From Desulfobacteraceae bacterium (GTDB lineage Bacteria > Desulfobacterota > Desulfobacteria > Desulfobacterales > ETH-SRB1), in assembly GCA_028571455.1 (NCBI GenBank), contig JAPVVG010000179.1:1-40425 (forward strand): DNA of 40,425 bases, read 5' to 3'. The notes beneath the pieces are model-generated. The model was given only the letters and a program-made list of their open reading frames with translations. It did not search any database and was not told the DNA's origin. Shown here in pieces: positions 25,331 through 34,717 of this stretch (position 1 is the first letter of the stretch; every line of letters starts with the position of its first letter). The translations under genes and the position numbers were made by a program.

Positions 25331-28300
25331 CTAAGGCACCCTTGTGTTGGTTGACGTGTAATAGGTCATCGCCTTTACCTGCCCTTCATGCCTGTAAACA
25401 AATGGTAGACTAAACGAGGTCTCCGATTCCCCGACAATATGGGTATGGAGATGGTTATACGCACTGATGCCTGTATCATCGGCCTCCATAATGGCCTGGC
25501 CCTGCTGGATAAATTCACCTAAAATATCCGCTTCACCATAAGCAGCGCCTGCGCCGGCATCTGGAGTCCGGCCAGCGAGAATGGTCGCAAAAACACGCTG
25601 AATAAACCCCTGTTGGCCATGTCCATAAACAGCTATTGTTACGCGAAGCGGTTCAAAATTTACACCGGCGGCAGTTGACGGGATAAAGGTTGTCCCTTCT
25701 GGATGATCCGTTCCAAGAGCAGGTTGTCCCGTTACATCTGGCGCAAATACAGCGCCATTGGGAATTGGAGTAGCAGGAGGACCGTCATTGAAGGTGCTTC
25801 CCGCTGAAAATGTTTTGCCTCGAATGCCGCGGTCATGAGCCGGATCAAGAAATGCAAACGACGTTCCCACCGGAAAGGCCGCACTTTGTCGATATGTCGG
25901 TGTGAAACCATCAGGGTAAACCGGAAAAACAACATTAACAGGTATATTTACAGTTGTTCCGGGATAAGGGATCCAGCCACCCACGGGTATTCCTGTGGCG
26001 GGAACTATAGGCTGCGGAACAAAAGAGCCAAACATCTGCTGCCCGGTATAGGGCGAATCAACGTTGGCTTCCGGAGTGACTCCTGATAGAGGCGTTCCCC
26101 CCGGCGGAATAACGATAACGTGAATTATTTCTATAAAATTCCAATCCCACGTCGGTGGAGCGCCATGACTCGGTGTGCTGTCGCGAGCAGCACGCACCAC
26201 ACCGGCACGAGAACACAACACCAGATCACCAATGTTGTGAGAAAAATCATAGGCATAGGTCTGATTATTGTGTGGATTAATAAGCTCAGATTTCGGGAAA
26301 TGACTCCAGATCCCCATATTGTTCTGCACACACTGTTTATCAGTACCGCTTTCCCATGGCAACAGATAGTGTGAGGTTGCGGTATCGGGATAGCCCGGAT
26401 AACTGCGCTTTATTCCGTTTGGATCCAGACAGTACGTCCCGTCTTCAGTATCACCGTCAGTAAAAAGATACAGATAGAGCAGACTGTCAACAACCCGTTG
26501 ACCGAGACCGAGAAGCATCAAAAATGTGACACCGGTACCCTGCAGTGCATCTCGCCACCACGAGTACTCATCGTTATGCACTGCCCGCCAGAAATCACTG
26601 AAAATGGCATCCGGACTTTGAGCATCTTCTCCCCAAAGGTCACTGAAAAGCAAACCCTTTATGCAGCGTTCTCGAAACGGCAACAACCAGAATTCGAGTG
26701 GGGCAAAAACCTCTTCCCCTGCAAGGGCATGACCAATAGAAGCACTAAAAAAATACTCCATGAACCAGGTAACAAATGCGCCAACAAAACCGCACAACCA
26801 TGTTTGGGTACTTGGCCCGCCGTCAATAAAGCCATAATTTTTTTTCTGTGTTTCTGAGATAATACCTGGCACCATCATTACAAGCAGTTCACCGAAAAAA
26901 TAGCCCAGGCCGTGAAAATAATTTTTATTCCGGCTCTGCGCCGTTTGAGGATTATTGTTCACCAATGTCAAAATGGACAATAACGCTTCCCGTGCTGTCC
27001 AACTGATGCGGCGATACATGTAGGCTTCGCCGATATCGCCAAGTATATTGGTCCAGATGTAGGGATCATCATCCCCCGGCATTTCCCAGCGGCCTTCATG
27101 TCCTTCAAATCCGGCAAGCATCGTATAAATCGGTAACCCAGCCCAATGTGCCCATTTGGGCAGATTGAATTTGGGCCAGCCGATTAACAACGAGTCAATG
27201 CCATTGGCAAAAATATTGGTCAGATTGCTCCAGATATCGCCTTTTTCAAGGGAAGCAAAATGCGGGATGGTTTCAAGTACCGGGACGATCCAGGCTGTAT
27301 GAAATGCAATCCGTTCCATGGTTTCACGGGAGATATTTTCATAGGTAAATCCCCTTAATTCAGGATTATCATAAATATTGTGCGACTGCGTTGTATCGCT
27401 TGAGTATTTGACATTTCGCCCCGCAACCCAACTGGCATACCATGCCATGGTTGTATTTTCATCATTAAGGTCTCGCGTAGCGCCCCGATCCGCAAACCCT
27501 GCAAAAGGGGAATCGTCAGACAGGGGAACAGGATTGCTTTTATCGGTAGTTGACGATGTTTCTATCTGTTTGATAATACACTGGGCTATTTCAGAAAGCG
27601 GTGTGATTATTTCTTCACCAGCCGCCAATGCTTGTGAAACGATTTGCAAATTTTCATCAATTTTGTATTGTCGCCATATTTTCGTTACTGCTGAAAGCAC
27701 AAGCTGTTTATCAATTCTCGGGATGACCAGTTTATCCATGACAAAATCGCGCAGGTTATCCACGGTACAGCCAAAATCATATTTGGCGATGGCATCATCA
27801 CTCGTGTCACCATCATTAAAGGGTTGTTGCAGTCTTGCTGTCACTCCGGTAAAAAGTGTATTCACCAACTGCCGCAGTGCATCACCTGATATTTTTAGAT
27901 CATTTTCAGCAAGATCCCACAAATCATTGATAAACGATTTCACGCTATCTAACGACAGGCCTTCTGAAATCTGTTTTGCAAGGGATAAAATTGTCGGGAT
28001 TGCCTCGAAAATGTCATCCTGCAGATCATTGATGAGTGTTTGTATTGCTGTTTCAAACGGAGAGAAAATATTTCTGCCCTTGCCATAAGCGAACCGCAGC
28101 CGCTCTTCCCTCGAAACCAAAAATGCCCGCATCTGATTATTGAACTCGTCCGCAACAATTTCACCAACAGCTTGAGCCACCTGTGGATTACGTGCCAGCG
28201 CGCGAACAAGATCCGCGATGAGCTGTAACTCATCGCCTTTCACATTACTTTTCGGCTCCGCAAGAACTTGCGGTTTTATAAGTAGCGCAGCCAAACTCAT
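25331..28300 (-). CDS. Large tail-associated protein with hydrophobic segments and C-terminal M23-like peptidase region
   Basis: Hydrophobic stretches (FFGELLVMMVPGII; LCGFVGAFVTWFMEYFF; GVTFLMLLGLGQRVVDSLLYLYLF); C-terminal YAYDFSHNIGDLVLCSRAGVVRAAR...AYNHLHTHIVG resembles M23 H/D...HxH. Confidence 0.6.
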   Translation of the reverse strand: MSLAALLIKPQVLAEPKSNVKGDELQLIADLVRALARNPQVAQAVGEIVADEFNNQMRAFLVSREERLRFAYGKGRNIFSPFETAIQTLINDLQDDIFEAIPTILSLAKQISEGLSLDSVKSFINDLWDLAENDLKISGDALRQLVNTLFTGVTARLQQPFNDGDTSDDAIAKYDFGCTVDNLRDFVMDKLVIPRIDKQLVLSAVTKIWRQYKIDENLQIVSQALAAGEEIITPLSEIAQCIIKQIETSSTTDKSNPVPLSDDSPFAGFADRGATRDLNDENTTMAWYASWVAGRNVKYSSDTTQSHNIYDNPELRGFTYENISRETMERIAFHTAWIVPVLETIPHFASLEKGDIWSNLTNIFANGIDSLLIGWPKFNLPKWAHWAGLPIYTMLAGFEGHEGRWEMPGDDDPYIWTNILGDIGEAYMYRRISWTAREALLSILTLVNNNPQTAQSRNKNYFHGLGYFFGELLVMMVPGIISETQKKNYGFIDGGPSTQTWLCGFVGAFVTWFMEYFFSASIGHALAGEEVFAPLEFWLLPFRERCIKGLLFSDLWGEDAQSPDAIFSDFWRAVHNDEYSWWRDALQGTGVTFLMLLGLGQRVVDSLLYLYLFTDGDTEDGTYCLDPNGIKRSYPGYPDTATSHYLLPWESGTDKQCVQNNMGIWSHFPKSELINPHNNQTYAYDFSHNIGDLVLCSRAGVVRAARDSTPSHGAPPTWDWNFIEIIHVIVIPPGGTPLSGVTPEANVDSPYTGQQMFGSFVPQPIVPATGIPVGGWIPYPGTTVNIPVNVVFPVYPDGFTPTYRQSAAFPVGTSFAFLDPAHDRGIRGKTFSAGSTFNDGPPATPIPNGAVFAPDVTGQPALGTDHPEGTTFIPSTAAGVNFEPLRVTIAVYGHGQQGFIQRVFATILAGRTPDAGAGAAYGEADILGEFIQQGQAIMEADDTGISAYNHLHTHIVGESETSFSLPFVYRHEGQVKAMTYYTSTNTRVP

Positions 28301-31300
28301 ACCGGCACCGCCTGCAGCATAGTTTTATAAGACTGATCTGTACGGGATAATTCCGAGCCCAGCTCTGCAGCCAGGTTATCCATACGCTCGATTAATGTGT
28401 CCAGCGGTTTGGATAAATCAAAGGTGTCAATCAAAGGGAGCACTTTTTTGTCAAATTCCGGTTTAATCGCGTCAATCACCAGTTTGCCGGGATCAAAATC
28501 TTTTAGTTTATCAAGAATCCCTTGATACGTTTGATCAATCGCATTGATGTCCTCTTGCGGCAGAAGCAAAGAGATATCAATAAGATCCAGTGTCTCATCA
28601 ATAGCGGCCTGCAATGCTTCACGAAAAACTGTCGGGCTTACGTCATTGAATTTCTGTTTTACCGCATTAAATACATCATTTAACTCATCTTCGAGGAACT
28701 GCAAGTTTATATTTTGTACACGCTCTACCAATTGGTTGAGAGTGTCTCGCACCTCACCGAGAGAACCAGGTCCTTCGGTAATTTGTTCCAACATATTTTC
28801 AATGGAATCGACGAAATTTTCCAGCTCTCCAATGGGCCCATTGAATGTCGCAATGGCGGTACCAATGCTGCTCAAGACCTTTGCAACCGGCGCAATCGCC
28901 TGTTCTTCAATGCCTTTGCGCAACAAATCCTTTATGGTTTGTGTAGTTACATCTGATATCTGAAGATCCGTAAAGGGATTGCCTTTTACAAAAAAGCGTG
29001 CATCCCAGCTCAGCATTGCCGTTTCATATGCTGTAAGCGCCTCTGTTAAATCATCATGCAACTGTTGCAAATTGGAAAACACCCGGCTCATTGGCGAACT
29101 TAATGGATTGAAACGATTGAGAGCAGTAAGCAGCGCCGACTTCTGTGGGCTGTCCGGCAGTGCATTTACCGCGGTGCGATCAATGTTTTGATAAGCAGAA
29201 GTTAATTGGGTCAGCATGGTTTGTGGTTCAAGATCCGATAAAGCGGTGAGCAATGGAGCGGTGCTGCCCTGTAATGTCGTCCGGAGTTCAGATGAAGTCA
29301 GTTTGTCCACAGCATCGCTTACTTCATCAAACAAATCCTGCAGGTTCGCGATGTCAGGCATGGTATCAACGAGATTGAGTACCGGCTGCAACCAACTCAG
29401 CAATTGTTCCTGCGGATTCGCGAGGGTGGCAACCATGCTCTGAATTTTTTGCAGGATTAATTTTACTTCAGTAACAATAGCCGTAACAAATTCTATGCCG
29501 GAAATTATTTTATTTAGTACTTCAAAAATAACTTCTTCCGGCAACACCTCAAGCAGACTGTCTACTAAATTTGTTATTTGCCGTTCAACAGGATCAACAA
29601 GTTGTTCGGGGCCGAAGCGTTCCATCTGAGAGACTAAATTGTTATACAGATCTTCCAACGGCTTTAATAAACTGGCAAGGTCGATCTGATCCCGCACATT
29701 GTCTTTGACGTTATCTAAGGCATTTTGTACGGGTGCCAACAAGGAGCTGGGCGTAAATTTTTCCAATTCAGCAATAAAGTCATTAAATGGTTTTGAGAGG
29801 CTGTCGCCAATCAGCTTTTCAGGTGAAAGCGACTTTACCTGATTCGTTAATTGCTCTACCGGCGCTTTTATTTGTTCCACTAATGGTATCGGGCCTTCGT
29901 CAACAATACGATCCAACTCAATAATCAGATTTTTACGCGGCCCCTCCAAATCCTCAGGCAATACTGCAACAGCAACTTTAATTGCCCCTTTGGTAACAGC
30001 GTTCAGTTGCGAAGGCTCGATACTCTGCAATGTCCCGGTAATCTGATCAATACCGTCAATGACTTCGTCGACAACTGGACTGAAGGATAGCGCTTGAACC
30101 TGCTGTGTCACCCGTTCGATGGTACCACGAATACTGTTTAAAGCATTCGACACTTCAGTACTTGTCAGCACATCGGTAATTTCAGTGATAACATTGTGTA
30201 ATACACTGGCAACATCATCCGGTTTAAACGAAGATGCTGTTGTTTCAATCGTAGCCACCGCATTTGACACCGCGTTTTGGACCGGCTCAAAAAGATCGTT
30301 GACAGTTTCTTCCAGGCTTTTTTGCATTTCCTCTATGGCGCCCTCGATTTGCTCACGCAGCGCTTGAGTGTCAATTTTGGCCAAAGCTTCATCGACTTCA
30401 TCAAATAATGCGGAAACACGGGCGGCAAGTTGCAGCATGGCATCATCAAAACCATCCAGCGTTGAATCCAGAGCATCGGAGACCGTGCCAAGTGCAGTTT
30501 GTATCGTTGCGGAGTTCAGTGTTTCCAGTGCCCCGGTGATGCGCTCGAAAAAGTCGGCTATGGCCCGGGTAAGCTCATTAAGATGTGATTGTTTGATGCT
30601 TTGATTTAACAGACTGTCAATAACGGTAAAAAAGTCCAGGCTCAGGGAAGGTTCCAGCATGCGCTGCAAACGCCGTATCCCTAAATCCAGCTCCCGGGGT
30701 AAACGTCCTAATTGAGTAATGCTTTGTGATGCGGCACCACTAAATACCTCATTCAATATTTGATTCAACCGTGGCAGTAAACTATCTAATGTTGTGTTGA
30801 TTGTGTTGACGTCTGTATTGATTTCACTGATGTTTACCGCTCCAACAGCATCAGCAATATTTTGTAATGCAACAGTGAGCTGAACCATTTCAGCATCCAA
30901 TTCCATAACGTCAATTTTTGTTGTTAAATCATTGAAGGCAGTTGTAAAACGGTTTAACGGCGCCTGACCGTCGCGCTCTAGGGCTGTCTTTAAGGCGGTG
31001 AGTGTGGATTGGATATGTGTTTGCAGGGCAGCGCTATCCATATCCGCGAATTGGATCATGGTCTCTAATAATTGGTCAAGGTCGTCATAGATTGGCACAT
31101 GGCGCATATTGACGAAATGCCTGGGCACCCCTTTGAGCTTTGCACTTAAAAATTTGACAACATTTTCGGCATTAAAGGGATCAGGAAAAGTATCCAACAC
31201 ACCACGCATGCCGCGAAGTGTTTCGAGATTTTTCGCGGCAGTGGTTTCTCTGCCATTATTAACAGGAGAATTTGTTTCAGAATTCGAATTCAAATGCGCG

Positions 31301-31809
31301 TCTTCGGATTCACTTCCACCAGGGTTTGTACTGCTGTCAGCGCCGCCAGAGAAACCGCTGTTATTCCCAGGGGAAGACGCTGTTGAAGATGAACCACTGC
31401 TGCTGTTTTGAACGCCAAAGTCAAACAGGGATAAATCAATGGTGAGCAAGTCGGCGATAGCCTGCAAACACCCAACATAACTGCTGATACTTGATAGTGT
31501 ATCTTCATTGGCAAATTTACCAAGATCACCCAAAATATCATCGAGCCCCCCGGTTACCGCGCTTAAATCGTCAGGGATGATATTTGCTAACCCGGAAAAA
31601 CTTTGGGTGAGTGCGTCTGGTATCTGGATTGAGGAAACAGAAGTAGTACCTAATCCCGCAATCAAGTCACCAATTTCGTTGGGTGGATTCGAAATCAGAT
31701 TTGCCAGCAATGCAGCCGCATCTGTAACCATACCCACCTGGCCCTGGAGATTGGTCGTAAGGTTGCTACTTGATAACAAATCAGTAATTTGTTCCGGCAG
31801 TGTGGTCAT
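28297..31809 (-). CDS. Putative tape measure protein (1170 aa, helical/coiled-coil)
   Basis: Long, nearly Cys-free, heptad-like helical sequence placed between tube/chaperone and baseplate hub genes. Confidence 0.65.
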   Translation of the reverse strand: MTTLPEQITDLLSSSNLTTNLQGQVGMVTDAAALLANLISNPPNEIGDLIAGLGTTSVSSIQIPDALTQSFSGLANIIPDDLSAVTGGLDDILGDLGKFANEDTLSSISSYVGCLQAIADLLTIDLSLFDFGVQNSSSGSSSTASSPGNNSGFSGGADSSTNPGGSESEDAHLNSNSETNSPVNNGRETTAAKNLETLRGMRGVLDTFPDPFNAENVVKFLSAKLKGVPRHFVNMRHVPIYDDLDQLLETMIQFADMDSAALQTHIQSTLTALKTALERDGQAPLNRFTTAFNDLTTKIDVMELDAEMVQLTVALQNIADAVGAVNISEINTDVNTINTTLDSLLPRLNQILNEVFSGAASQSITQLGRLPRELDLGIRRLQRMLEPSLSLDFFTVIDSLLNQSIKQSHLNELTRAIADFFERITGALETLNSATIQTALGTVSDALDSTLDGFDDAMLQLAARVSALFDEVDEALAKIDTQALREQIEGAIEEMQKSLEETVNDLFEPVQNAVSNAVATIETTASSFKPDDVASVLHNVITEITDVLTSTEVSNALNSIRGTIERVTQQVQALSFSPVVDEVIDGIDQITGTLQSIEPSQLNAVTKGAIKVAVAVLPEDLEGPRKNLIIELDRIVDEGPIPLVEQIKAPVEQLTNQVKSLSPEKLIGDSLSKPFNDFIAELEKFTPSSLLAPVQNALDNVKDNVRDQIDLASLLKPLEDLYNNLVSQMERFGPEQLVDPVERQITNLVDSLLEVLPEEVIFEVLNKIISGIEFVTAIVTEVKLILQKIQSMVATLANPQEQLLSWLQPVLNLVDTMPDIANLQDLFDEVSDAVDKLTSSELRTTLQGSTAPLLTALSDLEPQTMLTQLTSAYQNIDRTAVNALPDSPQKSALLTALNRFNPLSSPMSRVFSNLQQLHDDLTEALTAYETAMLSWDARFFVKGNPFTDLQISDVTTQTIKDLLRKGIEEQAIAPVAKVLSSIGTAIATFNGPIGELENFVDSIENMLEQITEGPGSLGEVRDTLNQLVERVQNINLQFLEDELNDVFNAVKQKFNDVSPTVFREALQAAIDETLDLIDISLLLPQEDINAIDQTYQGILDKLKDFDPGKLVIDAIKPEFDKKVLPLIDTFDLSKPLDTLIERMDNLAAELGSELSRTDQSYKTMLQAVPV

Positions 31810-31812
31810 GTG

Positions 31813-32436
31813 TTAATCTCCTCCACCAAACAATGTAGTAAGATCATCAGAGACAGTACTCAGATCATCCATAGCTGATTGCACACCATCCAGTGCAGAT
31901 TTCAGCGGTGTGGTAGGATCAGCAAAATCCGGCGCTGAAAGTAAATCCGGCAATTCCATAATATCGAATAAATCACCTGCTTCCAGATCCAGGTCTAATC
32001 CTAAATCAGGGCCAAGCTCGTCAAGGCAGGGAAACCCTTCACCAAAACCGGACACTGAGGTCGGTTCAGGCGGTGGAACGTATTGCCGTAAAAGCAACTG
32101 ATATTGAAACGGACTGGTTGAACCGGCAATTTCCTCAACTTCAAGCCCTTCAATGAGCACCTGAAAAACTTCGGTGGCAGTTACAATGTCGGCCACAAAA
32201 TCCACTGGCTCGCCGGCATCAAAAATTTCTCTCGCTGACTCAAGAAATCCGTCACGCGCTTCATCGCTGGATAGCGATCCCTGGATCACAATCCGTACTG
32301 ATTGAGCTCCAAGGTCCTGACTGAGGTTGCCCTCAAGGCCGGGAATCGGAATATCCACAAGACGACGTTTCTGGTCTGCGCCAATGCGCTCCAGTCCAGG
32401 AACTTCAAATTCACCGATCATTGGTTTAATGTTCAT
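31813..32436 (-). CDS. Tail/baseplate adaptor protein, DNA-circulation N-terminal-like
   Basis: RLVDIPIPGLEGNLSQDLGAQSVRIVIQGSLSSDEARDGFLESAREIFDAGEPVDFVADI resembles the N-terminal region of Mu gpN-like proteins; acidic C-terminus. Confidence 0.5.
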   Translation of the reverse strand: MNIKPMIGEFEVPGLERIGADQKRRLVDIPIPGLEGNLSQDLGAQSVRIVIQGSLSSDEARDGFLESAREIFDAGEPVDFVADIVTATEVFQVLIEGLEVEEIAGSTSPFQYQLLLRQYVPPPEPTSVSGFGEGFPCLDELGPDLGLDLDLEAGDLFDIMELPDLLSAPDFADPTTPLKSALDGVQSAMDDLSTVSDDLTTLFGGGD

Positions 32437-33539
32437 GACAGATCAACACCGCGCAACTTTGCCTGACGGCTTAAAATTTCAACTAACTGTTGTTCAACTT
32501 CTTCTTCAGTAATCCACTGCGCAGCAGTGACGATTTCCTCAGGAACCGCGCCCAGGGAAGTTGTTATTTTTGTGTCCGGCGCTGTTTGTTGTTGTGTCGC
32601 CGCTTTCCGGCCTGGGATTGCCGCTGATATTTCCTTTGCCGGCGCTTGCGCTTTTTCAGAACGAGGCATTTGCCCAACTTCAACTAAATTCTTTAACTTT
32701 TGTGCGAGGGATGTTGATTCTTTTTGCTTCATAACTTCCTGGTCTATAACACGCTTTTTTATCTGCGTCGCTTCCGGAACTTCTTTCACCCCTTTTTCTT
32801 TAACTGCTTCAGTTATATTTTGTAATTGCAAGCTTATCATTTTTTCGAAAGGTGCAAAAAATTTTTCCGCAGCCTTTCTGGGCAATAGAGTTATCTTTTC
32901 CGTGTTTACCTGTTGTTCCGGTTTCGTTGCCGCTGTTTGAGAGAGCTTTTCTTCTTCGAAAGAACGGATCGTTTCCTGTGCTTTACGTTTGAACACATGC
33001 GGCAGTTCCGAGGTTTTTACTTCAATATTTGCCTGCGTTTCATTTAATCCGGCTTTTCCATGTTGCTCTGTCATTTCCTTTGCTTCACGCTTGAGCACAT
33101 GCATCAGTTCTGAGGTTTTTACTTCAATATTTGCCGGTATTTCATGTACTTTGGGGTTTACGTGCTTCTCAGCCGTTTCCCATGCTGTTGTTTTTTTTAA
33201 AGCCAAAGTCTGATCGATTCGTGATTCCGCTTGACTATCAGAAGTTTTGTTTGCCGCTTGTTCCTGACTCATATGTTCCGCAGCGTTCTTGATAATATTG
33301 CGCAGAACTCGCTCTATTCGCTCCTCAACTACTATCTCAAATTTTTTGGTTGAAACCTGTTCATCCAACACCGTGTCTTTCAACGCCTGCGCCAGATTCT
33401 GAATCTGCAGGACCAATTGTTGTTGATGTTCTGCTATGGGTGAAGCCTTGCCAAGCCTGACAATTTGCTCAGGCAAGGAATTGGCTTCGCTTTTAAAAGA
33501 GGTCTTTAGTGCTTTTTTTAGTTGGAATGCTCTTAACAT
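32433..33539 (-). CDS. Uncharacterised charged helical tail-locus protein with internal 34-aa duplication
   Basis: ORF overlaps the upstream stop (ATGTTAA); duplicated ANIEVKTSEL(M/P)HV(L/F)KR(E/K)A(K/Q)E. Confidence 0.6.
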   Translation of the reverse strand: MLRAFQLKKALKTSFKSEANSLPEQIVRLGKASPIAEHQQQLVLQIQNLAQALKDTVLDEQVSTKKFEIVVEERIERVLRNIIKNAAEHMSQEQAANKTSDSQAESRIDQTLALKKTTAWETAEKHVNPKVHEIPANIEVKTSELMHVLKREAKEMTEQHGKAGLNETQANIEVKTSELPHVFKRKAQETIRSFEEEKLSQTAATKPEQQVNTEKITLLPRKAAEKFFAPFEKMISLQLQNITEAVKEKGVKEVPEATQIKKRVIDQEVMKQKESTSLAQKLKNLVEVGQMPRSEKAQAPAKEISAAIPGRKAATQQQTAPDTKITTSLGAVPEEIVTAAQWITEEEVEQQLVEILSRQAKLRGVDLS

Positions 33540-34030
33540 GCCAGTTTCGTTTCCGTACGATTCTGACGAATCATTTCCACATACAAGAGTACTTGCCCGA
33601 TGGTTAATTCAGCCACTTGTTGTGGCGGCCATCCAAACTCCTTAGCCAATATAAAACATGCCTTAGCCATAGGCGCCTGCACTGCTTCGGTCAACTCGTC
33701 ATCACCGGCCTTCAACCCGCTGATACGCTGTACTTCGGATAGAATAAACTGCACCAGGCCGCTATTCAGCTTCATTACCTGTTCGTAAGGCAAAGCCGGT
33801 TCAACCAGCGACTCCTTGACCATTAAGGCCGACATCAGACCTTCGTCGTCTTTCGCGGCTTTCAAAATACGCTGTACAGAATGCATAGATAAAGGTCTTA
33901 ATTTGATACGCATCGACCTGTTTGGCTGATTAGGATTTTCTGAACCGGGATGCAGTACTTCAGGGGGCACATCAAAGTTATACGTTAAACTGCTGCCAGC
34001 GAGTAATTCCTCTGCTGTTAAATAACTCAT
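33533..34030 (-). CDS. Putative tail assembly chaperone
   Basis: Position directly after tube; helical sequence with MAKACFILAKEFGWPPQQVAELTIGQVLLYVEMIRQ. Confidence 0.5.
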   Translation of the reverse strand: MSYLTAEELLAGSSLTYNFDVPPEVLHPGSENPNQPNRSMRIKLRPLSMHSVQRILKAAKDDEGLMSALMVKESLVEPALPYEQVMKLNSGLVQFILSEVQRISGLKAGDDELTEAVQAPMAKACFILAKEFGWPPQQVAELTIGQVLLYVEMIRQNRTETKLAC

Positions 34031-34033
34031 TGA

Positions 34034-34531
34034 TTAGGCCTCCGCATCTTCGACTCCCACCCACAATGCCCGGAAGTTGACTTTTTCCATGACGAAATCG
34101 TCTTCTGGTATGTCAAATGTCCAGTTTTCCATTTTTACACCGTAGATAGTGACTGTAGATGAAGCGCCGGGTTTGGCAGGATTCTCCAGTCGTAAACATA
34201 AGTTAAACGACGGGCTGATAAATGTTCCGGCCGGACGACTGGAAGCGGCATCACCAAGCAGCATCTTCAACAATGCACCGTTAATATAGGCGCGATCAAT
34301 GCTCCCACTGACGTTTACATTGCCGGGCCGCATTTCGGTGGGATAACGCTGTCCCAACTCATGAAAAGGTTTTAAATCAGAATCAACTTTAACGGAAACA
34401 CCCGTAACCCGGCCAACCGGCGTCAACGAATACTCGTCAATAACTGCCTGGGCGCTGTCGCCTTCAGCGCTGCTGTCGACAGAAACGGAAATCGAGCCAT
34501 CAGAGCCCCTGAATACGTTTGTATTTGCCAT
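34034..34531 (-). CDS. Tail tube protein
   Basis: 165-aa beta-rich protein (FHELGQRYPTEMRPGNVNVSGSIDRAYINGALLKMLLG...VTIYGVKMENWTFDIPEDDFVMEKVNFRALWV), downstream of sheath. Confidence 0.75.
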   Translation of the reverse strand: MANTNVFRGSDGSISVSVDSSAEGDSAQAVIDEYSLTPVGRVTGVSVKVDSDLKPFHELGQRYPTEMRPGNVNVSGSIDRAYINGALLKMLLGDAASSRPAGTFISPSFNLCLRLENPAKPGASSTVTIYGVKMENWTFDIPEDDFVMEKVNFRALWVGVEDAEA

Positions 34532-34599
34532 CCCCTATCCCTCCTTAAACGTTGATAAATCAAACTTGTAATCAACTATTCACAGATTAATTCGATAAT

Positions 34600-34704
34600 T
34601 ATAGACTGTCACATAATAAATTTCACTGCGTTATCGGTCGTCGGCGTATTACAATACAGCCTTCTCCCTCTAGCCTTGTGCAATTTAATATGTGACAGTC
34701 TATA
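34600..34704. repeat. MITE-like or hairpin element: perfect 16-bp terminal inverted repeats TATAGACTGTCACATA / TATGTGACAGTCTATA
   Basis: Arms at 34600-34615 and 34689-34704 are exact reverse complements; complementarity continues inward with mismatches for about 10 bp. Confidence 0.85.
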
Positions 34705-34717
34705 GGTAAAATTATTC

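Noticed and set aside
27378-28088. 236-aa plus-strand ORF opposite the M23 protein gene
   Set aside because: Antisense to a well-supported CDS; Ser/Cys/Leu-rich composition typical of a shadow ORF.
33533-33539. Programmed -1 frameshift between chaperone-like ORF and 368-aa ORF
   Set aside because: The downstream ORF is in the -1 frame, but no canonical slippery heptamer was seen at the overlap; ATGTTAA is better explained by translational coupling.
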